64,000 bases of DNA from Armatimonadota bacterium (GTDB lineage: Bacteria > Armatimonadota > UBA5829 > DTJY01), in NCBI GenBank assembly GCA_023511795.1, contig JAIMAU010000002.1:248001-312000 (forward strand), read 5' to 3'. A program made the translations under genes and the position numbers. Below, piece after piece: positions 35,188-43,773 of the stretch (position 1 is its first letter; each line of letters starts with the position of its first letter). Below the pieces are notes generated by a model. That model worked only from the letters and a program-made list of their open reading frames with translations, was not told the DNA's origin and did no database searches.

Positions 35188-36176
35188 AATTTAAAGTGTT
35201 ATTTATAAGCTTTTTGATAAAGGCATCGGGGATTGGTGATCCTTTGTTGCGCAAAATAACCTCGGCATCGTATTGCAAGATACTCGCAATATTTACGTCA
35301 ATGATCCTCTTCATAGTCCTGACTGGTGTTGGGAGAGGTGATGAACCATTGGTGGAGAACCTCATTCCGAATGAAATTAATGGGTGGAAGGCTGAAACAC
35401 CTGATGGGATATACGATCGTAAGACACTTTTTGACTACATAGATGGTGGAGCGGAGGTATACCTTGCGTATGGCTTCCAAAAAATGCTTGCAAGGCGCTT
35501 TGTGAAGGAGAATGAGCCGTCGATTACCCTTGACATTTTCGACATGGGCTCGCCGGAAGATGCATTTGGGGTATATAGCTTTGAACAGGATGGTAAAAGC
35601 GTCGGAATTGGGAACGATTCAGAATATGCTGCTGGCCTTCTTTGCTTCTGGAAAGGTAAGTATTTTGTTAGCATCCTGGCGGATAAGGAGTCTCCTGATG
35701 TAAGAGAAGCCGTTATGGCGCTTGGTAGAATAGTTGCGTCAAATATTCAGCTCGTGGGGTCCAAACCTGAGGTTGTTTCGCTTTTGCCACCATTGAATCT
35801 TATCAAAACTAGCGTTCGCTATTTCCATAAGAAATCTGGACTGGATTACCACTACTTCCTTGCTGATAAAAACATCCTCAATTTAGATGAAGATACTGAT
35901 GTTGTTCTCGCAGAATATGCGGAAAAGAAAGGGAAATCAAAGCTCCTTGTTGTTCGGTATCCGGATGAGGATAGTTCCGTTGCAGCCTATAGAAGCTTTG
36001 TTAAGGCATACATGCCCGAAGCACAGGATACAGGGATATTAAAAACTGAGGATGGCAAATGGGTGGCGGTCAAGCGTTGCGGTCAGTATCTATTGGCTAT
36101 ATTCGAAGCTCCGACGCGTGAGAGGGCATCCGAACTTATAGCGGCAGTGAAAATGCGATGGGAGAGAGTCAAATGA
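35175..36176 (+). CDS. exported DUF6599-like protein
   Basis: Up to 333 residues. A hydrophobic segment near residue 40 (ILAIFTSMILFIVLTGVG) is a signal or anchor, followed by LIPNEINGWKAETPDGIYDR, TLFDYIDGGAEVYLAYGF and LDIFDMGSPEDAFGVYSFE, which recall DUF6599. In this family the protein usually travels with a DUF362 protein, as here. The true start may be a downstream TTG near 35244, which gives a standard signal peptide, because GTG 35175 lies inside a hairpin. The last four bases overlap the DUF362 start (ATGA), so the two are translated together. No activity is known. Confidence 0.7.
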   Translation: MQSTQFKVLFISFLIKASGIGDPLLRKITSASYCKILAIFTSMILFIVLTGVGRGDEPLVENLIPNEINGWKAETPDGIYDRKTLFDYIDGGAEVYLAYGFQKMLARRFVKENEPSITLDIFDMGSPEDAFGVYSFEQDGKSVGIGNDSEYAAGLLCFWKGKYFVSILADKESPDVREAVMALGRIVASNIQLVGSKPEVVSLLPPLNLIKTSVRYFHKKSGLDYHYFLADKNILNLDEDTDVVLAEYAEKKGKSKLLVVRYPDEDSSVAAYRSFVKAYMPEAQDTGILKTEDGKWVAVKRCGQYLLAIFEAPTRERASELIAAVKMRWERVK

Positions 36177-37054
36177 CCGAAAAAAGTGGAGTCATTACCC
36201 GACGCGATTTCATTCGGGGGGCGGCGACAGCTGCTTTTGCTGCGGCTGTTGGTTTCCCGATTGAGGCACAATCCGCGGAGAAGCGTGCGAGAGTTGTGCT
36301 AATCCGAGATGCTGGCGTGCTTGATAGTGAAGGCAAGATAAACATCTCGGTTTTTGGCCGAATGCTTGACCAGGCAGTTGCAAAACTTCTTGGCAAACCC
36401 AATGCTGCATCTGCATGGAAATCAATTGTCAAGCCAAGCGACTTCGTTGGAATCAAGACAAACGTGTGGAATCGGTTCCCAACTCCGCCTGAAGTGAACG
36501 AAATTCTTATGAAGCGCGTTATTGCCGCTGGTGTTTCGGAAGATAGGGTGTTTTGTGATGATAGGGGGTCGCGCGACAAGTTTGAGCAGGCAACTGCTCT
36601 TATTAACGTCCGTCCAGCCCGCGCCCATACGATGGCGGGTATGGGCGGATGCATCAAGAATTACATAATTTTGAGCGGCAACCCAGCGTCATATCACGCG
36701 GACGCGTGCGCAGATCTTGCCAAAGTTTGGAATCTTCCCATTGTTAAAGGCAAGACGCGTCTAAACATCCTTCTTCTGCTAAATCCTCTCTTCTATTGCA
36801 AAGGTCCTCAGGCGTACGATCCGAGATATGTTTGGCCATATAAAGGGCTTGCAGTTTCACTTGACCCCGTGGCGGTTGACAGTGTTGCTACACATATTCT
36901 GCGCGCAAAGAGGATTGCCTTCTTTGGCGAAGATAAGCCGATAACGCCTACCAAGCACATTGCCGTTGCCGATGAGCGCTATCATCTTGGAGTCGCCGAC
37001 CTCAACCGCATTGAACTTATTAAGTTGGGTTGGAGGAAGGATGCGCTGATTTAG
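36173..37054 (+). CDS. Tat-exported DUF362-domain protein
   Basis: 293 residues. The N-terminus ITRRDFIRGAATAAFAAAVG is a twin-arginine (Tat) signal, which usually serves proteins that fold with a cofactor before export. The body matches DUF362: ARVVLIRDAG, PSDFVGIKTNVWNRFPTPPE, VRPARAHTMAGMGGCIKN and VSLDPVAVDSVATHIL. I see no CxxCxxC ferredoxin motif, which some DUF362 proteins carry. The start is ATG 36173 with GGGAGAG just upstream and a 4-base overlap with the preceding gene. The function is unknown; the pair may bind a metal cofactor or take part in extracellular redox chemistry. Confidence 0.75.
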   Translation: MTEKSGVITRRDFIRGAATAAFAAAVGFPIEAQSAEKRARVVLIRDAGVLDSEGKINISVFGRMLDQAVAKLLGKPNAASAWKSIVKPSDFVGIKTNVWNRFPTPPEVNEILMKRVIAAGVSEDRVFCDDRGSRDKFEQATALINVRPARAHTMAGMGGCIKNYIILSGNPASYHADACADLAKVWNLPIVKGKTRLNILLLLNPLFYCKGPQAYDPRYVWPYKGLAVSLDPVAVDSVATHILRAKRIAFFGEDKPITPTKHIAVADERYHLGVADLNRIELIKLGWRKDALI

Positions 37055-37117
37055 AGTCTCGTGTATTCAAAAGTTACTTTGGTTTCCATAGTCCCCAAAA
37101 ATTAGTGACTTCCAATT

Positions 37118-37155
37118 AAAAGGCAGACTTTTCAGAAATGAAAGTCTGCCTTTTT
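37118..37155 (+). terminator. strong bidirectional intrinsic terminator
   Basis: AAAAGGCAGACTTT (37118-37131), nine-base loop, AAAGTCTGCCTTTT (37141-37154): a perfect 14-bp stem with an A-run before and a T-run after. It separates the DUF362 gene from the convergent glycosidase gene. Confidence 0.9.
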
Positions 37156-37193
37156 AGGGTGTCCCAAGACTTTGCCAAAGTCCCTGCTGCAAG

Positions 37194-40100
37194 TTAGGGC
37201 ATAAGTGTCAGTCTAAACTTTTCCCCAAAGGGTGTTCGATTGGCGGCTTTGAAGGAAAAGGTAATCTCCGTTTGGTTTTTCTGCGCAAATGGAATACTAA
37301 ACGTTATGTTTCCCGATTCTAGGTGGCCAACATCTCGCTTTATAGGCACCATTTCGCCACCGCCCGCTAGCGTACAGGTGATGTAGACACCACCCTGGCG
37401 GCCCTTTGCATTGGCGGGAGCTATTAGCTTGGCTTCTCCAAGGTTTGTGAACTGAATTTTGAATTCAATTTGCTTGTTTTTTGAGATGGGAACCGTATCA
37501 CCCGGCTGGAGCAAGACCCATTTACCGTTAGCATCTTTTACTTCTACTGTATCAAAAGCGGCATCAAGGTATTTTGGTGGATTATTTCCTTTGCAGGGGG
37601 TGTTTCCAACGGCTATCAGCGGGCAGTTGGTGGAGTCCGTTCCTGTGCCTTCTGTTCGAAGAGCAGGGACATGGCCATTCTCGATTGCTTGCCAAAACAG
37701 TTCTTTTACCTCGTCATACACTCCCGCAATACCATCTGGATATTTGTCACGGTCAACAGTTATCCAAAAATCGGGTTTTTTCGCTGATGGTGCGCTTATG
37801 AACTTTGGTGCATATTCACGGATGACTCTTGTTACCGGCCGGTCGCTCCCGTCGGGATTAATGATACCAAAATCGCTATTCTCGCCATATCGAAAGCCAC
37901 CGGGATACCACCACGAGAAGATGCCGTCGGCACAGCTCTTTATGAGCATTTCGTAGAAAGCCTTGTAGTGTTTTGCTTGGAAGTCAAGCCGTATTGGGGA
38001 CGTCTGCATTCTGCCCATTTCCCAAGTACTGCATCCCTGTTCTGCCCAAATCATCGGAAGTTGTGGGGCCCAAAGTCTTGCCCATTCGCGCTGGAACCAT
38101 CCTGGCTTGGCTGCTTCCCATTCGCCAATGCGGCCGTATGCCTCGGGAGCAAGAAAATCCACGGCGCCGGCAAGATAGGGAAAGTCATACGGGATGCGGC
38201 CTTCCCAGCGGAAAGTAGGGTTCGCCGCCTCTGCCATGCGGAAACTTATAAGATGGTTTGGATCAACGCTTCTGACGAGCCGCCTTGCCGCGCTATATTT
38301 TTTGTAAAGGAGGGTATCAAGGAAACGTCTATATGCGGCTGTCATTCGATTCCATGGGCCGCTCGAGTCTATCTGGTGAGGCAAGGGATTTGTGACTTTA
38401 CCATTTTTGTCGCGGGGGACGGCGAAGCCCCAATCATTCTCGGCATTTTCAATGCTTCCATAACGTTCGATAATCCACTTTTCCCATTCGCCATCCCATA
38501 TAACGCGGTCACGTTGATGACCAAAAGATGGCTCCCATGCAAGGTCATAGGCGAAAATTGTGTCGTTGTCCATTAGGCGTGCGTTCTTGATAATTTCACC
38601 GATTTGTGGCCATAGGAAGTTCATTGGTGTGCCGGGTCTAAGTGCTAGATTAGCTTTGAGGCCTAGCTTTTCAAGCCGTCGAAGCAGGTCATTGAGGTTC
38701 TGGGCTTTTTCGTACCCAGAGTACACGAAGATGCTAACAGCGTTATAACCTAGGTCTTTAATATGCTCGATGTCGCGTTGAAAAACTTCTGGGTCATATG
38801 AGCGAGCGCTTAGATAATGCTCGAAGTAGTTGCCGTCTTCGATTCCGATTCCCGAAGATGGCATGTAGTTTACCCCACAGGGACGCCATCGTTTCCCATC
38901 GAGCATGAATTCGCCATTTTTTATTGTAACAAAGTGCTTTTCCTTCTTTGGTTTCCATACGCCCACTTCGTGGGTTACGCGGTCAATTTCCTTAGAGCCC
39001 TGGAAGAGTGCCGCTTCAGCGATTAGCCCGGCTTTTGGCCATTCTGGGCTTTCCCAAACAGTTTCTTTTTTCGCTATGGTGCTGTTCCCGGCGACCGTGA
39101 GCGGCCACTCATGGGAATAGAGCACCTCCCCTGAGCGCTGGTCCATTAGCTTCACATGCCCAACCAGGTCATTCCGATGTTCGTTACTGAGGTTCACTAC
39201 ATTGAAGCCTACTTTAATTTGTTGATCCTCGAAATAAGTGTAAAAATTTGTGCCGCCATCGAGGAAAAAGATACCATCGTGCATTTTCTCGGCTATTTGT
39301 CGGATTACCCGCCGCACTTCTGGCTGCTTATACCAGTTCGTATCGCCAATTCCAAACGAAGCCCAAACCCCGCCTTTGAACGGCCCTGAAGCATGCACCA
39401 TCATTGTGACAGGGTTGCCCCGCCATTCGCCTTCAGCAGTTCGTGCCTCAAGGATGGGAATCCATCGCCAATCACGCCCTTTGTCGAAGCCGCCACCTTT
39501 CGGCCTGGGATGCGGTGAGCGGATGGAAGAGGGCAGAGGAATTGTTGTAGGTGGAACAATTACTTGGTCTTTACGAACAACAATGCTTGCAACTTCGGTT
39601 GAGTCAAACAGTTTGTAGCTTGGGGAAAGAGTATCGAGTGCAGGGGGTTCTATTGCGTTTAGAAGTTCCTGGTATTCAGGCGTCATTTTCGCTGTGCCAA
39701 ATGGCCCAACCCAATACTCAAACCGCCCAGTTCCTATGGCGGATGTATGTGTTTGCGCCAGTCCGACGCTCATGGCAACTGCATTCTCGGGGTTGAAGTG
39801 GTCTCCTCGGCCGCCCCGGTTTGGTACACTTATCCAGAACTTGAAGTCCTCTGGGGTCAGCACGTACTGCCGCCATTCTGGAGTCAGGGCGACGGTGGCA
39901 ATCCACCTTGAGCCATCTTTTTCGTCCCACTCGATTGCAAGCTGGGTTGTTCTTTCATCACCTTTCGCTGAGAAGACTGTGAGTGTGTGACCTTCTGGGA
40001 AAGGCTTATCTAGGGAACGGTTGCCAAAAGTGTCGTAGGATTTAAGATTGGAAACTATTATGTGTAGCGAACGTTGTCCTGCGGCTGGCCCTTCGGCGAC

Positions 40101-40622
40101 TGTTTCGGTAATGGTTTGTGCCTCCATTGTATCGCTAGATCTTGTCCAGTCTGCTATGTCTTTTGGGGTGAAATTGAAAATTACGTTCTCAGGAAGTTTT
40201 CCAGCGCTTTCGCGTTGATACGCTTCGCGCGTGAGCCAACGTCCACCTAAGTTAATGAGCGCTTTCTGCCACATTGGCGTGTTTAAAGCAATTATGTCTC
40301 CACCTTCCTTTAAATACGCCTCGATTGATGAAGTTGACTTTGCAGGGAGGGTTGATGCGTCTGGGATGACAAGGAGATCGAAATTGCTGATTGAAAGCCT
40401 TTGTCGGTCGCACAATTCACGGCCGTCTATATGTGTAACAAGATAACCTGCTGCTTTAATTTCATTCGCAAGTGCTTCGATTAACGCTGAGTCTTCGTTT
40501 GGCAAGCCGTTTCTGAACAATGCAGCTGTATACTCACGTGTGCATTCGGCATTTTGTATTCCAAACAGCATTCCGAACGCCAAAACCGCTGCCATAAAAA
40601 GCGTTTTCTGCAAGTCGAACAT
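37194..40622 (-). CDS. large secreted glycoside hydrolase-like protein (clan A TIM barrel with N-terminal amidotransferase-like domain)
   Basis: 1142 residues. After a signal peptide (KTLFMAAVLAFGMLFGIQNA) comes a class-I amidotransferase-like or beta-galactosidase trimerisation-like domain (DLLVIPDASTLP, AYLKEGGDIIALNTP), a beta-sandwich region of about 350 residues, and a TIM barrel from about residue 590 (GKRWRPCGVNYMPSSGIG, DLGYNAVSIFVYSG). Candidate catalytic residues are the Glu in FAYDLAWEPSFG and the Glu in PMIWAEQGCSTW. A beta domain ends the protein. This looks like a GH2/GH5/GH42-related enzyme but I cannot name the family. The start is ATG 40622 with TTGGAGG nine bases upstream. 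It diverges from the Tat-exported isomerase-like gene. Confidence 0.75.
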   Translation of the reverse strand: MFDLQKTLFMAAVLAFGMLFGIQNAECTREYTAALFRNGLPNEDSALIEALANEIKAAGYLVTHIDGRELCDRQRLSISNFDLLVIPDASTLPAKSTSSIEAYLKEGGDIIALNTPMWQKALINLGGRWLTREAYQRESAGKLPENVIFNFTPKDIADWTRSSDTMEAQTITETVAEGPAAGQRSLHIIVSNLKSYDTFGNRSLDKPFPEGHTLTVFSAKGDERTTQLAIEWDEKDGSRWIATVALTPEWRQYVLTPEDFKFWISVPNRGGRGDHFNPENAVAMSVGLAQTHTSAIGTGRFEYWVGPFGTAKMTPEYQELLNAIEPPALDTLSPSYKLFDSTEVASIVVRKDQVIVPPTTIPLPSSIRSPHPRPKGGGFDKGRDWRWIPILEARTAEGEWRGNPVTMMVHASGPFKGGVWASFGIGDTNWYKQPEVRRVIRQIAEKMHDGIFFLDGGTNFYTYFEDQQIKVGFNVVNLSNEHRNDLVGHVKLMDQRSGEVLYSHEWPLTVAGNSTIAKKETVWESPEWPKAGLIAEAALFQGSKEIDRVTHEVGVWKPKKEKHFVTIKNGEFMLDGKRWRPCGVNYMPSSGIGIEDGNYFEHYLSARSYDPEVFQRDIEHIKDLGYNAVSIFVYSGYEKAQNLNDLLRRLEKLGLKANLALRPGTPMNFLWPQIGEIIKNARLMDNDTIFAYDLAWEPSFGHQRDRVIWDGEWEKWIIERYGSIENAENDWGFAVPRDKNGKVTNPLPHQIDSSGPWNRMTAAYRRFLDTLLYKKYSAARRLVRSVDPNHLISFRMAEAANPTFRWEGRIPYDFPYLAGAVDFLAPEAYGRIGEWEAAKPGWFQREWARLWAPQLPMIWAEQGCSTWEMGRMQTSPIRLDFQAKHYKAFYEMLIKSCADGIFSWWYPGGFRYGENSDFGIINPDGSDRPVTRVIREYAPKFISAPSAKKPDFWITVDRDKYPDGIAGVYDEVKELFWQAIENGHVPALRTEGTGTDSTNCPLIAVGNTPCKGNNPPKYLDAAFDTVEVKDANGKWVLLQPGDTVPISKNKQIEFKIQFTNLGEAKLIAPANAKGRQGGVYITCTLAGGGEMVPIKRDVGHLESGNITFSIPFAQKNQTEITFSFKAANRTPFGEKFRLTLMP

Positions 40623-40745
40623 TTTCTGAGCCTCCAAGAAAATTGCAAAATCTAGAGAATATTTCAACATTCCTAAAAGTTATCCTTTTGAAGGAGATGT
40701 GCTATTTTAAAGAGAACAAAAGAATACATCGAGTCTGATTCCAAA

Positions 40746-40755
40746 CAAGCGCTTG
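40746..40755. promoter_or_regulatory. candidate LacI-family operator CAAGCGCTTG
   Basis: A perfect 10-base palindrome 32 bases before ATG 40788, sharing its eight-base core with the site at 25021. It could lie inside the spacer of a weak promoter (TTCCAA at 40738, GATAAT at 40761), where a repressor would block polymerase. Confidence 0.45.
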
Positions 40756-40787
40756 AAGTTGATAATTCAGCAGGGAGGAAAAAACTT

Positions 40788-42215
40788 ATGGAAAATCAGT
40801 GCAAATGCATGATGACACGCCGAAGGTTTATTCAGGCTGCGGGGGGTGCTGCGGCTTGTTGGACGCTTCTGCCGTTAGCTGAGTCATTTGTTTCGGCTGA
40901 CCCTCTGAGTAGGACGCCAATTTTCCCAAAGGCGAAGGCAAAGGTTGCTCTTGTCTTCACCCATATTGCATCTGGCAGTCCCACTTGGCCCATGAAAGAT
41001 TATGACTATGAGGGGCGAGCCAAAGAGCTTTCAGACAAGCTGATAAAGGGCTGCCCTGGGATAGATTTTACCATCAGGCATGCGCGAAATAGTGCGGAAG
41101 CGCAGACGATAATAAACGAACTGACCGATATCGACGGCTTCGCAGTGTATCTGCTTGGTATATGGCCCCATGCGGTAGTTCCAATCCTTCACAGTGGGAA
41201 GCCAGTTGTTATGATAGACGATCTTTTTGCAGGCTCGGGCGAGATGCTGATTCATACTGGCGGCGGAAACCGAGAGAATTTGCCTTTCATTAGCATAAGC
41301 TCGTCAAACTTTAACGACGTGATTGAGGGCGTCAGGCTTTTCGAGGTGATAAGTTCGCTTAAGCAATCCAGGATTCTTGATGTGGTGGACTATGACATTA
41401 GTGGCTGGGCGGCAGCAGAGAAAAACATTGGTCCTAAGGTTATCAAGCTTTCTTTTCAAGAATTAGCTGAGTATTACAACAAGGCTGACGAGGCAGAAGC
41501 AAATCAGTGGGCTGACTATTGGATTAAAAATGCGAAAAAAGTTGTGGAGCCGACTCGAAAAGATATCGTGGATGGTGCAAAAATGTATTTAGCGCTGTGT
41601 CGCGCTTGCGCAGAAAGGCGCTGTGATGCAGTAAGCATGGACTGCTTGGGTGGGTTCTATAGTGGAAAGATAACGGCATATCCGTGTCTATCATTCTTCC
41701 AGATGAACAACGATGGGGGCACCGGTGTTTGTGAAGGTGACATAAACTCCACTTGTACTCAGCTTATGATGCGGTATCTAACAGGGCGGCCAGGATATGT
41801 TTCCGACCCGGTGATTGATACTGCCACGAGCGAGATTATTTATGCCCATTGTGTTTCAACCAATCGAGTTTTTGGCCCCAAGGGGAAAGCGAATCCTTAT
41901 ATTATTCGTTCACACCGAGAGGATGATAAAGGTGCGGCAGTCCAATCACTAATGCCGGCGGGCGAACCTGTGACTACACTTGAAATTGATGTGCGCGGCA
42001 AGCGGATGGTCATTCACACAGGCGTTACTACGCGAAATATTGATGAACCTAAGGCATGCCGCACGAAGTTGGCGGCAAGGGCTAATGTTGAAACAATACT
42101 CAATAATTGGGATGTTGGTTGGCATCGGGTAACAGTCTATGGTGATTGGCGAAAAAAGTGCATTCAACTTGCACGTCTCCTCGGAATTACAGTGAAGGAG
42201 GAAGACAAAGCGTAG
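40788..42215 (+). CDS. Tat-exported L-fucose/L-arabinose isomerase superfamily protein
   Basis: 475 residues. MTRRRFIQAAGGAAACWTLL is a clear twin-arginine signal. The rest has the FucI/AraA fold: AKVALVFTHIASGSPTWP, AVYLLGIWPHAVVPILHSGKP, DAVSMDCLGGFYSG and GTGVCEGDINSTCTQLMM, where Glu316 matches the metal-binding Glu of the family; YAHC follows. Sugar isomerases are normally cytoplasmic, so a Tat-exported relative is unusual. It may bind or convert sugars outside the membrane, or have taken a new role. The gene lies 185 bases upstream of L-rhamnose isomerase and has a LacI-type palindrome before it. Its start has AGGGAGG upstream. Confidence 0.75.
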   Translation: MENQCKCMMTRRRFIQAAGGAAACWTLLPLAESFVSADPLSRTPIFPKAKAKVALVFTHIASGSPTWPMKDYDYEGRAKELSDKLIKGCPGIDFTIRHARNSAEAQTIINELTDIDGFAVYLLGIWPHAVVPILHSGKPVVMIDDLFAGSGEMLIHTGGGNRENLPFISISSSNFNDVIEGVRLFEVISSLKQSRILDVVDYDISGWAAAEKNIGPKVIKLSFQELAEYYNKADEAEANQWADYWIKNAKKVVEPTRKDIVDGAKMYLALCRACAERRCDAVSMDCLGGFYSGKITAYPCLSFFQMNNDGGTGVCEGDINSTCTQLMMRYLTGRPGYVSDPVIDTATSEIIYAHCVSTNRVFGPKGKANPYIIRSHREDDKGAAVQSLMPAGEPVTTLEIDVRGKRMVIHTGVTTRNIDEPKACRTKLAARANVETILNNWDVGWHRVTVYGDWRKKCIQLARLLGITVKEEDKA

Positions 42216-42400
42216 TTTGATAAAACTGCAGAGATGATAGGTGAGATTCACTTCAACTATTGTCTGAACATATGCCAACCGACGAAAATGAGCTCGATTC
42301 TCGCCGCTTTGATAAGGCAATATGTGGCATGTGTTTAAGTTTGCTTGTTTCCTTTTTTTGCACGGTTGGAGAGATAAAAGGGAGGTAAAAAGGTACAAAG

Positions 42401-43639
42401 ATGGCTGACAATTATCGAGCGAAATATGAACTTTTAGCTGAAGAGTTGATAAGCCGCGGCCTTGATATCGAAAAGATAAAGGCACGATTAAAGAACCAGA
42501 AGATTGAAACCCCATCGTGGGGGTATTCGAATGCCGGGACGCGATTTGGCACATTCAGGCAGGATGGTGCGGCGGTAACGATTGAAGAAAAGATCGCCGA
42601 TGCGGCGCAGGTGCATAAATATACTGGTGTTGCACCAACTGTTGCTGTTCATGTACTTTGGGACTTTCCGCATGGCCTTGCGGATGCTCGAGGGCTGGCA
42701 TCGTACGCTGAGTCATTGGGCGTGAAAATCGGAGCAATCAACCCAAATGTGTTCCAAGATCAGGTGTATGCATTCGGCAGTATTACAAGTGCTAATCCAA
42801 ACATTCGGAAACGGGCCGTTGACCATATTCTCGATTCGATTGAAATTGGGAAAGAGCTTGGTTCTGAGGTGTTGTCCCTGTGGTTTGCTGATGGGACAGA
42901 CTATCCTGGTGAGGGCGACTTCCGCAAGCGTAAGGCATGGGCGCATGAATGCTTTCGTGTTGTTTATGATGCCATGCCTGAGAATATGCGCATGCTAATT
43001 GAGTACAAGCCTTTCGAGCCAGCGTTCTATCATACAGACATTGCCGATTGGGGAATGTCTTACGTTTTTTGCAAGGCAGCAGGTCCGAGGGCACACGTAC
43101 TTGTAGACCTCGGCCATCATCTTCAAGGTGCGAACATTGAGCACATAGTAGCGTTTCTGCTGAACGAGGAGCGCCTGGGCGGTTTCCATTTCAACAACAG
43201 AAAGTATTCAGATGATGATCTTACTGTTGGCTCCATAAATCCATATGAGTTGTTCCTCATTTACAATGAGCTAGTTAAGGCGGAGGATAATCCTAACAAC
43301 AATCCACCTATTGCGTTTATGGTTGACCAATGCCACATAAAAAAAGCCAAGATTGACGCAATGATTCAAACGGTTGAGCATATCCAAACGAGCTACGCCA
43401 AGGCTTTATGCATAAATCGAGAAAAGCTTGCGCAAGCCCAGGAGAAAAATGACATCGTCACCGCCGAATCCTGCCTCATCGAGGCATTCAACACCGACGT
43501 CCAGCCGCTTCTCAAGGTTGTTCGCGAAGAAATGGGTCTCGACCCTAATCCGCTGGAGGCGTTTCGCGCGTCCGGCTACTGGGAAAAAGTCTCCAAAGAG
43601 CGTGCGGGACGATTAGGCGGTGGTGGACTCGGCGTGTAG
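42401..43639 (+). CDS. rhaI: L-rhamnose isomerase (RhaI type)
   Basis: 412 residues with a xylose-isomerase-like TIM barrel. The N-terminal IKARLKNQKIETPSWGYSNA and GTRFGTFRQDGAA, then SLWFADGTDYPGEGDFRKR, MLIEYKPFEPAFYHTDI, AHVLVDLGHHLQGANIEHI and GGFHFNNRKYSDDDLTVG match the Pseudomonas stutzeri-type rhamnose isomerases, with Glu, Asp and His residues that bind two metals. It turns L-rhamnose into L-rhamnulose in the cytoplasm. No rhamnulokinase or aldolase gene follows. The GH78 rhamnosidase at 49772 could supply the sugar. The 185-base gap upstream holds an imperfect inverted repeat (ACATATGCCA near 42269, TGGCATGTGT near 42326) and a GGGAGG ribosome binding site. Confidence 0.88.
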   Translation: MADNYRAKYELLAEELISRGLDIEKIKARLKNQKIETPSWGYSNAGTRFGTFRQDGAAVTIEEKIADAAQVHKYTGVAPTVAVHVLWDFPHGLADARGLASYAESLGVKIGAINPNVFQDQVYAFGSITSANPNIRKRAVDHILDSIEIGKELGSEVLSLWFADGTDYPGEGDFRKRKAWAHECFRVVYDAMPENMRMLIEYKPFEPAFYHTDIADWGMSYVFCKAAGPRAHVLVDLGHHLQGANIEHIVAFLLNEERLGGFHFNNRKYSDDDLTVGSINPYELFLIYNELVKAEDNPNNNPPIAFMVDQCHIKKAKIDAMIQTVEHIQTSYAKALCINREKLAQAQEKNDIVTAESCLIEAFNTDVQPLLKVVREEMGLDPNPLEAFRASGYWEKVSKERAGRLGGGGLGV

Positions 43640-43712
43640 CAGGATTAGGAGAGCGAGAGGTGTATTAGAATATGGTCTCTTAAGCAACGTTTTCATGATG
43701 CAATTTATCGCC

Positions 43713-43742
43713 TTGCTCGGCGGCCTTCTTTTGCGTTACAAT
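43713..43742 (+). promoter_or_regulatory. candidate promoter of the DUF58-TgpA-holA operon
   Basis: TTGCTC at 43713-43718, 18-base spacer, TACAAT at 43737-43742. A small hairpin CTTGGG...CCCAAG follows, ending in the AAGGG ribosome binding site of ATG 43774, so folding might hide that site. Confidence 0.4.
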
Positions 43743-43773
43743 TAGCTTGGGTAAATACCCCAAGGGTAATTCA

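Noticed and set aside
38817-39618. Several plus-strand frames of 60-120 codons inside the large minus-strand glycosidase gene
   Set aside because: Antisense shadows of a gene with a signal peptide and continuous domain structure; no independent start signals.
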